This document shows positions 1-9,688 of a stretch of 64,000 nt of DNA, one piece after another. A program made the translations under genes and the position numbers. Origin of the DNA: Haloprofundus halophilus. Lineage in GTDB: Archaea; Halobacteriota; Halobacteria; Halobacteriales; Haloferacaceae. Below the pieces are notes generated by a model that was given only the letters and a program-made list of their open reading frames with translations, was not told where the DNA came from and ran no database searches. Location of the stretch: positions 186,001-250,000 of the forward strand of contig NZ_QQRR01000002.1 of the NCBI RefSeq assembly GCF_003439925.1, written 5' to 3'. Each line of letters begins with the position of its first letter. Position 1 is the stretch's first letter.

Positions 1-82
1 GGAGGTCGCCGGAGGCGTCGCGCGAGACGAACACCGTCAGGTCGGCTGACGCCGACACGGAAGGCAGTTTCTGCACTGACAT
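1..82 (-). CDS. N-terminus of an unidentified protein (cut by window edge)
   Basis: Reading leftward from an ATG at 80-82, the frame is open to the window edge and gives 27 residues beginning MSVQKLPSVSASADLTVFVS. Codon third positions are GC-rich, as in neighbouring genes. No domain can be recognised in so short a piece, so no function is offered. The gene is divergent from the flavoprotein gene at 699. It could also be a chance open frame, because only 82 bases are visible. Confidence 0.4.
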   Translation of the reverse strand, partial: MSVQKLPSVSASADLTVFVSRDASGDL

Positions 83-698
83 GAAGGGGCCGGGAGGGAG
101 TCGATTCCTCACCTGTCCGCTCGATGGACCGCTCTGGCCGCTTGAGCTACCGACCCCACCGCGCGAGGCGGCGGCTTCGGTCGGAAGACGTTTCGTCGGG
201 CGACGGCGGACGCGGCACGCGCCGCGGTGCCGACACGCGGGTCCGAGACGCGCGCGTCGCTGCCGTCGATAGTCGCCGGAGAATGAACCGTGGGGTTCGA
301 CTCCGACGACCGCGCTGGATACGCAGACGCCGGGGGCGTCGCGCGCTCACGCGATGACGGAGTCGAACCGACCGTACGGCTTGGATGGGCCAGACCCAAC
401 TCCGGCGCAGTTGCCGGTGGACACACCGCTCGCCGGCCGCTCGGTGGCGGAAGTGGGCGACGTGGTGTGGTGGGTCTGGCTGAGCATCGTTCACCGTGCC
501 CGCTTCTGCGGGCGCTTACGGGACACGTCACGCGGTTAATACATAAACGTTGTCGGTGTATGTCACGGTCTGTCATCCAACTCCCGTACACCGCGGTAAC
601 ATCGCTGTAGCCGCTCATCGCAGTAGCCGCTCCCTCTCGCGCACGCGAGCGCGAAGGCCTTAGGCGTGTCCGGCACTAACTCCTACTTGGTTAGCTCC
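83..698. other. 616-bp intergenic region without a convincing gene
   Basis: This stretch separates the divergent partial gene at 1-82 from the flavoprotein gene at 699. It holds many overlapping open frames in both directions, all Arg- and Pro-rich and typical of random GC-rich haloarchaeal DNA. The only frame with plausible composition is 354-539 (listed separately). I see no tRNA-like structure and no strong repeat. Confidence 0.5.
354..539 (+). CDS. possible small hypothetical protein (61 aa)
   Basis: An ATG at 354 opens a 61-codon frame ending in TAA at 537-539. Third positions are mostly G or C, and the N-terminal part (MTESNRPYGLDGPDPTPAQL) has the acidic, proline-containing look of small haloarchaeal proteins. 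A short WWVWLSIV segment follows. There is no clear promoter, and no family is recognised. It may equally be chance or the remnant of a longer gene. Confidence 0.3.
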   Translation: MTESNRPYGLDGPDPTPAQLPVDTPLAGRSVAEVGDVVWWVWLSIVHRARFCGRLRDTSRG

Positions 699-2504
699 AT
701 GACACTAACACCGCCGACGGACCCGTCCGACGAGGGCGGCGACGTCCCCGAGTACGAGGAAGTACGCGTACCTGTGCTGGTCGTCGGCGCGGGGGCCGCG
801 GGCGCGCGAACGGCCATCGAACTGGCCGAGCGCGGCGTCGAGAGCCTCGTCATCGGGAAACGCTCGCACGGCGACGCACACACCACGTGGGCCGCCGGCG
901 GCATCAACGCGGCGCTCGGAAGCCTCGACCCCGAGGACGACTGGCGAATCCATGCCGCCGACACCTACGACGAGGGTCACTTCGTCAACGACCCCGACGC
1001 GGTCGAACTGACGACCAAGCACATGCCCGACCGCATCCGCGAGCTCGCCGAGTGGGGCATGCCGTTCGACCGGACCGAAGACGGCGAAATCGACCAGCGC
1101 TACTTCGGCGCGCAGTCGTTCCGCCGGACCTGCTTCGTCGGCGACCGAACCGGCGAGGCCATGCTGGAGACGCTCGTCTCCAGAGCCCGGGAGCTCGAAA
1201 TCCCGTACCGCGAGAACGTGATGGTGACGCGTCTGCTGTCTGACGGCGCGCGCGTCCACGGCGCGGTCGCCTACGACATGGACGACGGCCACTTCGTCCT
1301 GTTCGAGGCGAATCACGTCGTGCTCGCGGCGGGCGGGTACTCGTCGCTGTACGACCGCCACTCCTCGCGCGACGAGGAGAACAACGGCGACGGACAGGCG
1401 CTGGCGTACGAGGCGGGCGCGGATCTGCTGGACCTCGAGTTCGTCCAGTTCCACCCGACGGGGATGGTCCAGGACCCCGGCTGGGAGGAGGAGTGGTCTG
1501 GTCGTCTCGTCACCGAGGCGGTGAGAGGAGAGGGCGGTCGCCTGTTCAACGTCGAGGATGGGCGGTTCATGGAGGACTACTCGCCGAACCAGATGGAACT
1601 CGACGCCCGCGACGTGGTGGCTCGTGCCATCGCTCAGGAGGTACGAGAGGGCCGTGGCACCGAGAACGGCGGCGTCTACCTCGACATCTCCCACCACGAC
1701 CGCGAGTTCATCGAACGGCGGCTGCCGAAGATGTACGAGCGGTTCCAGAGCCTCGGTATCGACCTCGCCGAGGAGGCGGTGGAAGTCGCGCCGACGGCGC
1801 ACTACTCGATGGGCGGAGTCGACATCGACTTCCGAACGGGGGAAACGCGCATCGAACGCCTCTACGCCGTCGGCGAGACCGTCGCGGGCGTCCACGGCGC
1901 GAACCGCCTCGGCGGCAACTCGCTGGCGGAGACGGTCGCCATCGGCAAACTCGTCGGCGAGCACGTCGCCGATGTCGTCGACGAATCGACCGACGGCGAG
2001 CCGTCGCTGCCCGCCGGGATGCGGACGCTCGCCGAACGCGAGTTTCGCGCGCTCGCCGACCTCGCCGACAGCGACGGCGACACGACGCCCGCCGAGTTGC
2101 TCGCTGAACTCCGCGGTGTGATGGAGGATGACGCAGGCATCCTCCGCGACGAGGAATCGCTGGAAGAGGGACTCGAAAAACTCGCCGCGCTGCGCGAGAA
2201 GACGACCGACCTCCGTCTCGACGGCGACCGGACGAGTCGCGCGTTCGAGGACGCGGTCGACCTCTCGTTCATGCTCGTCGTCGCCGACGGCGTCCTGCAG
2301 TCGGCGAAGCGCCGCACGGAGTCGCGGGGTGCGCACTACCGCACCGATTACCCCGAGAAACGCGACGAGTGGCGCAAGAACGTCCTCGCCCGCCGTGGCG
2401 ACACGGGGATAGCACTGTGGGACCGTGCGGCCGGTCTGCCGAGCGAGGAGGTGCAGGAGGCGATCGACGAGGGTCACGAACTGGAGTACCACCACCTGGA
2501 GTAG
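699..2504 (+). CDS. FAD-dependent fumarate reductase/succinate dehydrogenase-type flavoprotein (L-aspartate oxidase-like)
   Basis: This is a soluble FAD enzyme of the succinate dehydrogenase/fumarate reductase/L-aspartate oxidase superfamily. A dinucleotide-binding motif (VVGAGAAGARTAIELAERG) lies near residue 30. It is followed by HTTWAAGGINAALG, FVQFHPTGMV, TAHYSMGGV and NRLGGNSLAE, which are the FAD, substrate-loop and active-site blocks of the family. The C-terminal helical domain ends with SRGAHYRTDYP. The ATG at 699 is preferred over the GTG at 666 because it leaves the usual short N-terminal leader before the FAD fold. No iron-sulfur or membrane-anchor subunit lies nearby, which argues against a classical Sdh complex. 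NadB or a stand-alone fumarate reductase are both possible. Confidence 0.85.
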   Translation: MTLTPPTDPSDEGGDVPEYEEVRVPVLVVGAGAAGARTAIELAERGVESLVIGKRSHGDAHTTWAAGGINAALGSLDPEDDWRIHAADTYDEGHFVNDPDAVELTTKHMPDRIRELAEWGMPFDRTEDGEIDQRYFGAQSFRRTCFVGDRTGEAMLETLVSRARELEIPYRENVMVTRLLSDGARVHGAVAYDMDDGHFVLFEANHVVLAAGGYSSLYDRHSSRDEENNGDGQALAYEAGADLLDLEFVQFHPTGMVQDPGWEEEWSGRLVTEAVRGEGGRLFNVEDGRFMEDYSPNQMELDARDVVARAIAQEVREGRGTENGGVYLDISHHDREFIERRLPKMYERFQSLGIDLAEEAVEVAPTAHYSMGGVDIDFRTGETRIERLYAVGETVAGVHGANRLGGNSLAETVAIGKLVGEHVADVVDESTDGEPSLPAGMRTLAEREFRALADLADSDGDTTPAELLAELRGVMEDDAGILRDEESLEEGLEKLAALREKTTDLRLDGDRTSRAFEDAVDLSFMLVVADGVLQSAKRRTESRGAHYRTDYPEKRDEWRKNVLARRGDTGIALWDRAAGLPSEEVQEAIDEGHELEYHHLE

Positions 2505-2664
2505 TCGGAGTCGCCTCCGACAGTACGGCCGTCGGTGAGTCGCGCCGATGCTCGCCCCTCCTTCGACGCTCCACCACCCGTTTCACCCGTCGTGACCGGC
2601 GCTACCACACCGCGTTGCTTCCCCCTTCGCTGACCTTAATCCGTTCCGTCGCCGACGACCGACA

Positions 2665-3669
2665 ATGACTGCCGCCATCGAAGTTCGCGATTTGCGGAAG
2701 CGGTACGAAGGGGTACAGGCGCTCGACGGGGTGTCGCTCACCGTGCCCGAGGGCTCGTTTTTCGGTCTCCTGGGTCCCAACGGCGCGGGGAAGACGACGT
2801 TCATCTCGATTCTCGTCGGTCTCGTCCGCAAGAGCGGCGGGACCGCGGAGGTGTTCGGCCACGACGTCGAAGACGACTACCGCGAGGCGCGCGACGCCAT
2901 CGGCCTCGCCCCGCAGGAGTTCAACGTCGACCGGTTCTTCCCCATCCGCGAGGTGCTGGAGCACAAAGCCGGCTACCACGGCATCCCGGCCGAGGAAGCC
3001 CGAGAGCGCGCCGACGAGGTGCTCAAGCGCGTCGGCATCTACGAGAAGCGCGACACGCGCTTCGACTGGCTCTCCGGCGGGATGAAGCGCCGGTTCGTCC
3101 TCGCGCGGGCGCTCATCACCGACCCCGACTTGCTCATCCTCGACGAACCCACCGCGGGCGTCGACGTGCAGCTCCGCCACGACCTCTGGGAGCTCATCAC
3201 CGAACTCAACGACCAGGGGACGACGATTCTGCTCACGACCCACTACATCGAGGAGGCCGAGCGCCTCTGCGACGAGGTCGCGATTCTGGACTCCGGTCGC
3301 ATCGTCGCCGTCGACAGCCCCGAGGACCTGATGGACCGCGGCGCCGACCGCATCGAGATACAGTTGCGAAACCCACCCGCGGAGGCTCCGTCGCTCGCGG
3401 CGGGCGAGGGCAACGTCGAGAGCGTCGAACTCGAAGACAACCGCCTCGTCGTCACCGCCAGACAGGGCGGGTTGGTCGCGCCAGACGTCGTCCGCGAACT
3501 CGACCGCGAGGGCTTCGAAATCGTCGACCTCGAAATCTCGCGCACCTCGCTCGAAGAGGTGTTCGTCGAGATGACGCGCGGCGAGGAGACCGTCGGCGAC
3601 GAGGGCGGCGACGAGAGCGAGGCCGAGAGAGCGACCGCGGCAGCGCCCGGCGCGGGAGGTGACCGCTGA
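2665..3669 (+). CDS. ABC transporter ATP-binding protein (ABC-2/DrrA type)
   Basis: This is the ATPase subunit of an ABC-2 type exporter. The N-terminal 220 residues carry Walker A (GPNGAGKT), a Q-loop around APQEF, the signature LSGGMKRR and Walker B LLILDEP followed by the switch His in LTTHYIEEAE. The remaining roughly 100 residues are an accessory domain of the DrrA/CcmA-like group, ending in an acidic Ala-rich tail. Its TGA overlaps the ATG of the permease at 3669, so the two form an operon. The substrate is not evident; drug, lipid or polysaccharide export are all known for this family. Confidence 0.93.
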   Translation: MTAAIEVRDLRKRYEGVQALDGVSLTVPEGSFFGLLGPNGAGKTTFISILVGLVRKSGGTAEVFGHDVEDDYREARDAIGLAPQEFNVDRFFPIREVLEHKAGYHGIPAEEARERADEVLKRVGIYEKRDTRFDWLSGGMKRRFVLARALITDPDLLILDEPTAGVDVQLRHDLWELITELNDQGTTILLTTHYIEEAERLCDEVAILDSGRIVAVDSPEDLMDRGADRIEIQLRNPPAEAPSLAAGEGNVESVELEDNRLVVTARQGGLVAPDVVRELDREGFEIVDLEISRTSLEEVFVEMTRGEETVGDEGGDESEAERATAAAPGAGGDR

Positions 3670-4439
3670 TGGCGGTGTTCCCGACCGGCTTCAAGACGCT
3701 GACGCGCCGCGAGATTCTCCGGTTCGTCCGCCGCCCGCGCAACACGTTCGTCCCGCCGCTCATCACCAACGTCCTCTACTTCTCGGTGTTCGGCGTCATC
3801 CTCGGCGACCGCGTCGGCCAGATCGCGGGCGTGCCGTACATCCTGTTCATCCTGCCCGGCCTCGTCGTGTTGGGAGCCATCTCGAACGCGTTCGAGAACG
3901 GCTCCTTCTCCATCTTCCACGGCCGGTGGAACGAGTACATCCACGAGGCGCTCACCTCGCCGCTGTCGTACTCGCAGATGGTGTGGGCGTACACGCTGTC
4001 GAGCGCGCTCCGCGGCGTCATCGTCGGTATCATCATCTCGGCGGTCGGCGCGGTGTTCACGAGCGTCGGCGTCGAGCGCCCGCTGTACCTCGTCGCGTTC
4101 GCCGTCGTCATCACGGTGCTGTTCGCCAGTTTCGGCATCGTCGGCGGCCTCTGGGCCGACGACTTCGACGACCTGACGATGATGAACCAGTTCATCCTCA
4201 GGCCCTTGGTCTTCTTCGGCGGCGTGTTCTACGCGCTGGAGAACCTCCCCGACGGCCCGCTGCAGACCGCGACGCTTCTGAATCCGATGTTCTACATGGT
4301 CGACGGCGTCCGGTTCGGCTTCCTGGGCACCTCCGAGGTCGACCCGAACCTCTCTCTGGCCGTGCTGTCGCTCATGGCGGCGGCGATGGTCGGCGTCAAC
4401 ACGGTGCTGTTCAAGCGCGGCTACGGGCTGACGGACTGA
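3669..4439 (+). CDS. ABC-2 type transporter permease
   Basis: This 256-residue integral membrane protein has about six hydrophobic segments, including FVPPLITNVLYFSVFGVILG, a segment near residue 60 (LFILPGLVVLGAI) and a C-terminal one near LSLMAAAMVGV. The layout matches ABC2_membrane permeases, with a central PLVFFGGVFY segment after the MNQF loop. It overlaps the upstream ATPase gene by one base and should form the membrane half of that exporter. Nothing downstream belongs to the pair, because the next gene, a UspA, starts 110 bp later. Confidence 0.9.
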   Translation: MAVFPTGFKTLTRREILRFVRRPRNTFVPPLITNVLYFSVFGVILGDRVGQIAGVPYILFILPGLVVLGAISNAFENGSFSIFHGRWNEYIHEALTSPLSYSQMVWAYTLSSALRGVIVGIIISAVGAVFTSVGVERPLYLVAFAVVITVLFASFGIVGGLWADDFDDLTMMNQFILRPLVFFGGVFYALENLPDGPLQTATLLNPMFYMVDGVRFGFLGTSEVDPNLSLAVLSLMAAAMVGVNTVLFKRGYGLTD

Positions 4440-4549
4440 GCGAGTCACGGACCTGAGGAGACTGGTTCTCGACTGTCGTCGTCGACGACGGGTCACTGAA
4501 ACGGTGTGTCGTCCAGCGTTTTTCACACTCGGCCCGGTACACTCGCGTG

Positions 4550-4981
4550 ATGCACGACACGATTCTCGTTCCGACGGACGGCAGCGACGCGAGTCTGGCC
4601 GCCGTCGACGAGGCGCTCGCGATCGCCGGGCCGCAGAATGCGACGGTCCACTTCCTGCACGTCGTCGACGTGGGGACGGAGATGTCGGCGGCGGCCTCCG
4701 GACAGATCGCCCAAGAGCTCTCGGACACGCTCGAACAGCAGGCCGACGAAGCGCTCGACGAGGCCGTCTCGCGCGCCGAGGGCGCCGGCGTCGACTACGA
4801 GCGCGTCATTCTCGAAGGAACCCCCGACTCGGCCATCGTCGACTACGTAGAGGAGAACGACGTCGACCTCGTCGCTATCGGGGCGACCGGACGCTCCGGC
4901 CTCGCCGAAAAGCTCCTCGGCAGCACGACCGACCGCGTCGTCCGCTCCGTCGAGGTTCCGGTGCTGCTGGCCAGAGCGTAG
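4550..4981 (+). CDS. universal stress protein, UspA family
   Basis: This 144-residue cytoplasmic protein has the UspA fold. It begins with a TILVPTDGSDAS strand-loop and ends with the ATP-binding block GATGRSGLAEKLLGS followed by VPVLL. The complete G-x2-G-x9-G-S pattern suggests it binds ATP. A GTG three bases upstream would add one Met; the ATG at 4550 fits the family start. It stands alone, convergent with the antiporter gene, and its role is probably stress adaptation as for the family. Confidence 0.92.
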   Translation: MHDTILVPTDGSDASLAAVDEALAIAGPQNATVHFLHVVDVGTEMSAAASGQIAQELSDTLEQQADEALDEAVSRAEGAGVDYERVILEGTPDSAIVDYVEENDVDLVAIGATGRSGLAEKLLGSTTDRVVRSVEVPVLLARA

Positions 4982-5002
4982 CGCTTCGCGTCGAGCACCC
5001 CG

Positions 5003-6298
5003 TCACTCGCTCTCTGTTTCTGTCGCTCGCCCGCGCAGACGGTCAAGCGACTCCATCACGGGGCTGGCGCTCACTCCATGGACGATGACGGAGATGAGGA
5101 CGACGAAGCCGACGAACGCCCAAAGCGAGTTCGCGGCGACGACGAGTTCCCGCTGTCGAAACGACGCGTGCACCAGCGCGTACGAGAGGTAGTAGAACGA
5201 GCCAATACCGCGGATACCGAAGAAGGAGACCACGGCGCGCTCGGCCGGCGGTGCGGCCGAACCGACGAAGGTGGCGACGCCGGCGAGCGGTCGAATCACG
5301 AACACGAGCGCGAGACCGAGCAACGCGAGCGGGAGCGTCAACGGCGCGAGGAGGCCGCCGGCGAGCGCACCGCCGAAGAGCACCAACACGGTCGCCAACA
5401 GGAGCCGTTCGACCATCACGGCGAAATCGTGGAGTTCGCGATAGTAGTCGTGTTCCCACTCGAAGTGTCGGAGTGCGAGCGCGGCGACGAACACCGCGAT
5501 GAAACCGTACCCGCCGACGAGTTCGGTCAGCCCGTAGGCGAGAAACGTCGCCGCCAGCGCCTCGGCACCCGCGGTCACCTCCGCGAGGTGGAGCGTCGCC
5601 GGCGCGCGGAACACCGTCCGCGCCATCAGTTCGCCGACGAGGTAGCCGACGACGATACCCGCAGCGATTTTGTAGAGGACGTCGACGAGCACCCAGTCGA
5701 GGAGCCACGCCCCCTCGCCCGAGAGCGCGGCGGCCGCGACGGCGATGGCCAGGTTGGTGAACGGGAACGCCAGCCCGTCGTTGAGGCCGGCTTCGGAGGT
5801 GAGCGCGAACTGGACGGTCCCCCACTCGTGTTCCGGGGCGTGTTCCTCCTCTAACTCCGTGAGCGGCGCGCCGGCCCCGATGTCGGCAGCGAGCACGGGG
5901 TCGGTCGGCGCGACGACCGCTCCCAGCAAAATTGCCGTCGCCGGCAGGAGTCCGAGAACCCCCCACGCCAACAGAGCCACGGCCGCGATGGTGAGCGGCA
6001 GCGCGACGCCGAGCAGTCGCCACGTCGAACTCCACGAGCGCCAGTCGAACGGCCGGTCGAGTTTCAGTCCCGCCCCCATCAGCGAGACGATGATCACCAG
6101 TTCGGTGAGCCGCTCGGTGACGGCGGCGTTGCCGACGGGGTCGACGCTCGGAACGCCGGGCAGCGAAAACAGGACGACTCCGAATCCGACGTAAATCATC
6201 GGAAACGAGAGCGGTCGGTTTTCGAGAAGGCGGGGTAACGCGACCGCTCCGAGGAGCGCAAGCGCGACGATTATGAGGGTGACGTCGTAGTCGCTCAT
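5003..6298 (-). CDS. Na+/H+ antiporter (CPA1/NhaP type)
   Basis: This 431-residue polytopic protein has about 12 hydrophobic segments. The family motifs AVVAPTDPVLAADI (ion-binding TDP) and SEAGLNDGLAFPF (ND pair) are both present, as expected for electroneutral CPA1 cation/proton exchangers. A conserved FFGIRGIGSFYYL segment lies near residue 365. It acts in the cytoplasmic membrane, probably exporting Na+ for pH and salt balance. The gene is a single unit, convergent with uspA with only 21 bp between the stops, and divergence from other genes gives no further hint of specificity. Confidence 0.92.
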   Translation of the reverse strand: MSDYDVTLIIVALALLGAVALPRLLENRPLSFPMIYVGFGVVLFSLPGVPSVDPVGNAAVTERLTELVIIVSLMGAGLKLDRPFDWRSWSSTWRLLGVALPLTIAAVALLAWGVLGLLPATAILLGAVVAPTDPVLAADIGAGAPLTELEEEHAPEHEWGTVQFALTSEAGLNDGLAFPFTNLAIAVAAAALSGEGAWLLDWVLVDVLYKIAAGIVVGYLVGELMARTVFRAPATLHLAEVTAGAEALAATFLAYGLTELVGGYGFIAVFVAALALRHFEWEHDYYRELHDFAVMVERLLLATVLVLFGGALAGGLLAPLTLPLALLGLALVFVIRPLAGVATFVGSAAPPAERAVVSFFGIRGIGSFYYLSYALVHASFRQRELVVAANSLWAFVGFVVLISVIVHGVSASPVMESLDRLRGRATETESE

Positions 6299-6463
6299 TC
6301 GAAGGGCGTACGACGAGGACCGCGAAAGAGGCTCGGCGAGTTCCTCCCGTCGACCACAGCTCCGTTCGTTCCCGTCGGATCGCCCGAGTGTTCGGGGCCG
6401 AACCGATGGCGCTCGTGGCTGAGACGAGTACTCGCTGGGAGGCGTCCAGACGGATGCTCGAAC

Positions 6464-7498
6464 CTACGAGAGCGACCGCTCGGCGGCGTCGACGAGCGTC
6501 TGTACCTCGACGACGCGCTCCTCGTCGGCCGACTGGTACGCGGCTTCCGTGAGCGCGACGACCTGTAAACCGCCTTCGGCCGGCACGGCGGGCGACGCCC
6601 GCCCGGCGACGACGTCCGCGAAGTGCCGCATCTTGTCGCGCGTCACCGTGTCGAAATGCACGTCCTCTCGAATGCGGACCGCGTATCTGGTCGCGCTCTT
6701 GTGCTCGACGTAGAGCCGGTCGCCGGTGTAGACGAGACTCCCGCGCGACCCCCAGACGACGTAGCCCTCGCGGGGGTCCATCGAGGTGCCGTCGCCGGTC
6801 ACGGCGATGCTCGCCGTCGCCTGTCGTCCGTTCCGGTCCAACCGGACCGAGAGCGCGGCGCTTACGTCGACGCCGGGGGCCGCGTACTCGACGGTGGCGG
6901 CGACGCTCTCCGGGTTCGAGTCGGTGATCCACAGCACGGCGTCGAGCAGATGTGACCCGGTGTCGTACAGTTGGCCGCCACCCGAGAGCGCCGGGTCGAC
7001 GCGCCACGTCCCCTGATGCGGCGTGATCCAGTCCTGGCCGATGTGGCAGGCGACGGTGTGAACGTCGCCGATTCGTCCGCTGTCGACGATGTTCCTCATC
7101 GCTCTGAACGCCGGGTGGAAGCGTCGCTGATAGCCGATCTGAAGCGTCTGCCCGCACCGTTCGGCGGTCTCGACGAGCGAGAGCGCGTCGGCCACGTCGA
7201 CCGTCATCGGCTTCTCCAGCAGCACGTCGATACCCGCCTCCAGACAGGCTGTCGCGTGGTCGTAGTGATAGGCGTGCGGCGACGCGACGACGACCCCGTC
7301 GAGTTCTTTCCCGCGTTCGTCAAGGAGCGTCCGGTAGTCGTCGTACGCCGGGGCCTCGAAGTCGCTCTCGAAGACCGAACGAGCGCCCGCGGAGACGTCG
7401 GCACAGGCGACGACGTCGACGTCCGCCAGGTCGTCGAGATAGTGTAGTTCGAGGTGACCCATTCCGCCGACCCCGATAGCGCCGATTCGTGTGACCAT
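6464..7498 (-). CDS. Gfo/Idh/MocA family NAD(P)-dependent oxidoreductase
   Basis: This 344-residue dehydrogenase has a Rossmann N-terminus (IGAIGVGGMGHLELHYL), the family hallmark EKPM near residue 95, and the C-terminal alpha/beta domain with HIGQDWITPHQGTWR and GGGQLYDTGSHLLD. The latter carries the catalytic-region Asp and His of this superfamily. Members act on sugars, inositols or biliverdin; the substrate cannot be read from sequence. The ATG at 7496-7498 is the start. It is divergent from the amidohydrolase gene at 7710, with a 211-bp shared upstream region. Confidence 0.9.
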   Translation of the reverse strand: MVTRIGAIGVGGMGHLELHYLDDLADVDVVACADVSAGARSVFESDFEAPAYDDYRTLLDERGKELDGVVVASPHAYHYDHATACLEAGIDVLLEKPMTVDVADALSLVETAERCGQTLQIGYQRRFHPAFRAMRNIVDSGRIGDVHTVACHIGQDWITPHQGTWRVDPALSGGGQLYDTGSHLLDAVLWITDSNPESVAATVEYAAPGVDVSAALSVRLDRNGRQATASIAVTGDGTSMDPREGYVVWGSRGSLVYTGDRLYVEHKSATRYAVRIREDVHFDTVTRDKMRHFADVVAGRASPAVPAEGGLQVVALTEAAYQSADEERVVEVQTLVDAAERSLS

Positions 7499-7709
7499 CT
7501 CGTCGTGAGAGACGACGACTGAAAATATGTTCCTTGTGAACGAATACCGTACAATCCGGCGACGAAGTAAGTCGGACAGGGCGGCGAGCCGGAGAGATGG
7601 ACTCTGTCCGCGACTGCGCCGAGGCGTCAGGCTTCCGTTCGCGCCTCGAACTGCCGGCTATCCTGTTTCGAATCGAAACGCTTTGTTAGGCGTACGCACA
7701 TCACCGACC

Positions 7710-8906
7710 ATGAGCGCGACTGTCATCCGCAACGCGACGATTCACACGGCGACCGACGAGGGAACCGTCGAGGGCGACGTACTCATCGAGGACGGCAAAA
7801 TCGCGGGCGTCGGCGAGGTGGCCGCGCCCGACGACGCCGAGGAACTCGACGTCGGCGGCGCGCACGTCACGCCGGGACTCGTCGACGCCCACAGCCACGC
7901 CGGGATGGCCGAGTGGGGCGAACCCGAGGACGGCGACTTCAACGAGGGTACCGACTCCGTGACCCCGCACGTCAGCGCCCTCGACGGCTTTCACCCGCGC
8001 GACGAGGAACTGAAACACGCGTTCCAGAACGGCGTGACGAGCGTCTCCGCGCGGATGGGCTCCGGGAACGTCGTCGGCGGCGTCATCTGCTCGATGAAAA
8101 CGTACGGCCTGACCGCCGACGAGATGCTCATCAAGGAGGACGGCATGAAGGCCGCGATGGGCGAGAACCCCAAGCGGTTCCACGGCGAGCGCAAGGACCG
8201 CCAGCCATCGACGCGACCGGGCGTCGCCGCCACCCTCCGGCAGGCGCTGATGGACGCCGAGGACTACGTCGCTCGCCGCTCGAAAGCCCGCGAAGATGGC
8301 GAACCGTTCGACCGCGACCTCGGGATGGAGAACCTCGCCAAAGTCGTCGAGGGCGACCTCCCGCTCCGCGTCCACGCCCACCGCGCCGACGACATCGTGA
8401 CCGTCTTCCGCATCGCCGACGAGTTCGGCATCGAGGACCTCTCCATCGAACACGCCACCGAGGGCCACCTCGTCGCCGACGAGTTCGTCGAGCGCGACGT
8501 TCCCGCCGTCTGCGGGCCCTCGCTGTACTCGGGCGCGAAGTACGAACTGCGCAACATCACGTTCGAGTCGCCGGGCATCCTCCACGACGCCGGCGTGAAG
8601 GTCGCCATCCAGACCGACGCCCCCGTCCTGCCGCAGCAGCACCTCGACGTCTGCGTCGGCCTCGCGGTGCGCGCCGGTCTCCCCGAGGAGGCGGCGCTCG
8701 ACACCGTCACCCGGAACGCTGCGGAAATCCTCGGTATCGAAGACCGAGTCGGCACCCTCGACGTCGGCACCGACGCCGACATCGCCGTCTGGGACGGCCC
8801 GTTCTACGAGATCGAATCGAGCACCCGACACGTCTTCGTCGACGGCGAACACGTCTTCGACCGCGAACGCGACGACGTAGACCCGCGCGAGGAGTACGCC
8901 TGGTAG
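7710..8906 (+). CDS. amidohydrolase (imidazolonepropionase-like)
   Basis: This is a metal-dependent hydrolase of the amidohydrolase superfamily. An N-terminal beta-sandwich strand (VIRNATIHTATDEGTVEGDV) leads to the metal-binding VDAHSHAG at about residue 55. Later His-containing strands (RVHAHRADD, SIEHATEGH) and QTDAPVLPQ supply the remaining ligands. The C-terminus GTLDVGTDADIAVWDG closes the composite domain. The start at 7710 gives the standard leader; a longer in-frame extension back to 7527 is low-quality sequence. The substrate is unknown, and cyclic amides or dipeptides are typical for the subgroup. Confidence 0.9.
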   Translation: MSATVIRNATIHTATDEGTVEGDVLIEDGKIAGVGEVAAPDDAEELDVGGAHVTPGLVDAHSHAGMAEWGEPEDGDFNEGTDSVTPHVSALDGFHPRDEELKHAFQNGVTSVSARMGSGNVVGGVICSMKTYGLTADEMLIKEDGMKAAMGENPKRFHGERKDRQPSTRPGVAATLRQALMDAEDYVARRSKAREDGEPFDRDLGMENLAKVVEGDLPLRVHAHRADDIVTVFRIADEFGIEDLSIEHATEGHLVADEFVERDVPAVCGPSLYSGAKYELRNITFESPGILHDAGVKVAIQTDAPVLPQQHLDVCVGLAVRAGLPEEAALDTVTRNAAEILGIEDRVGTLDVGTDADIAVWDGPFYEIESSTRHVFVDGEHVFDRERDDVDPREEYAW

Positions 8907-9000
8907 TCGACCGGACGTCGGCCGAGCGTTCGTCGTCGACCTGGCGGCGTTTCGCTCCGAGCCCTGACACCCGTCTCCGAGCCCTGACGCCCACCTCCGA

Positions 9001-9570
9001 CTACTCACGCTCGCCGGACGACTTCTCGGCGGTGTGTGCGACTTCGAGGCCGAGCGACGGCAGCGGCGGTGCACCGTCGCGCCACCACCGGACGAGACCG
9101 ACCACCGTCACGACGAGGCCGAAGGCGACCCCCGCCGTCAGTTCCAGTTGGAGGAAGAACTCGACGATGCTGTAGTCGTACTCGGGTTCGTCGACCGGAA
9201 TCAGCGGCCAGACGAGGAAAGCCAGTACGCGGACGTTCCCCTGACCAAGTTGCCAGAGGACGTCGCCGAGCAGGTGCGAGGCGTACCCGACGACGAACGC
9301 GTCGCCGACGCGGCGACGGTCGAAGCGGCGAGCGACGAACGCCACCGCGAGGAGGAGCGGGACTGCGACGAACAGGGTGTGCGCGAGCGTTCGCCCGCCC
9401 GGAAGCACCTTGAACGTCCACGAGAGCGGTTTGTCGACGAGGTCGGGGAACTGCGTGCCGACGGCGAGCGCGCACGTCGCCGCCAGTCCCGACGGCGGAC
9501 CGGTGCGGCGGAACCGAAGCCCGTACGAGTAGAGGAGGTAACCGAGAGCGGCGTGACCCCAAGGGAGCAT
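9001..9570 (-). CDS. membrane-bound metal-dependent hydrolase (YdjM/DUF457-like)
   Basis: This protein of about 189 residues starts at the ATG at 9568-9570 (MLPWGHAALGYLLYSYG). The spaced motifs GHAALGY, QFPDLVDKPL, RTLAHTLF and GYASHLLGDV place conserved His and Asp residues between four to five membrane segments, as in the YdjM/DUF457 family of predicted membrane metal-dependent hydrolases. The short acidic tail follows the last helix. A longer in-frame start at 9657 would add 29 uncharacteristic residues and is rejected. The biochemical substrate of this family is not established. Confidence 0.85.
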   Translation of the reverse strand: MLPWGHAALGYLLYSYGLRFRRTGPPSGLAATCALAVGTQFPDLVDKPLSWTFKVLPGGRTLAHTLFVAVPLLLAVAFVARRFDRRRVGDAFVVGYASHLLGDVLWQLGQGNVRVLAFLVWPLIPVDEPEYDYSIVEFFLQLELTAGVAFGLVVTVVGLVRWWRDGAPPLPSLGLEVAHTAEKSSGERE

Positions 9571-9688
9571 CGTCGTCGAGTACGCCGGTTCGGAGGATAG
9601 GCGCTTCGGCCCGCACCGGGTCGTCGCCTCGAATCTCACGTCGCCTCCGAAGGGCAACTCTCATCTACCTGGTCTCGTCGCATAGGTC

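Noticed and set aside
705-2495. 596-codon open frame antisense to the flavoprotein gene
   Set aside because: It is the usual mirror frame of a GC-rich gene; its product is Val/Arg/Asp-biased and has no domain, whereas the sense protein has clear FAD motifs.
5043-7157. 704-codon frame spanning antiporter and oxidoreductase genes
   Set aside because: Arg-rich shadow frame; it runs through two real genes and their intergenic region without any recognisable motif.
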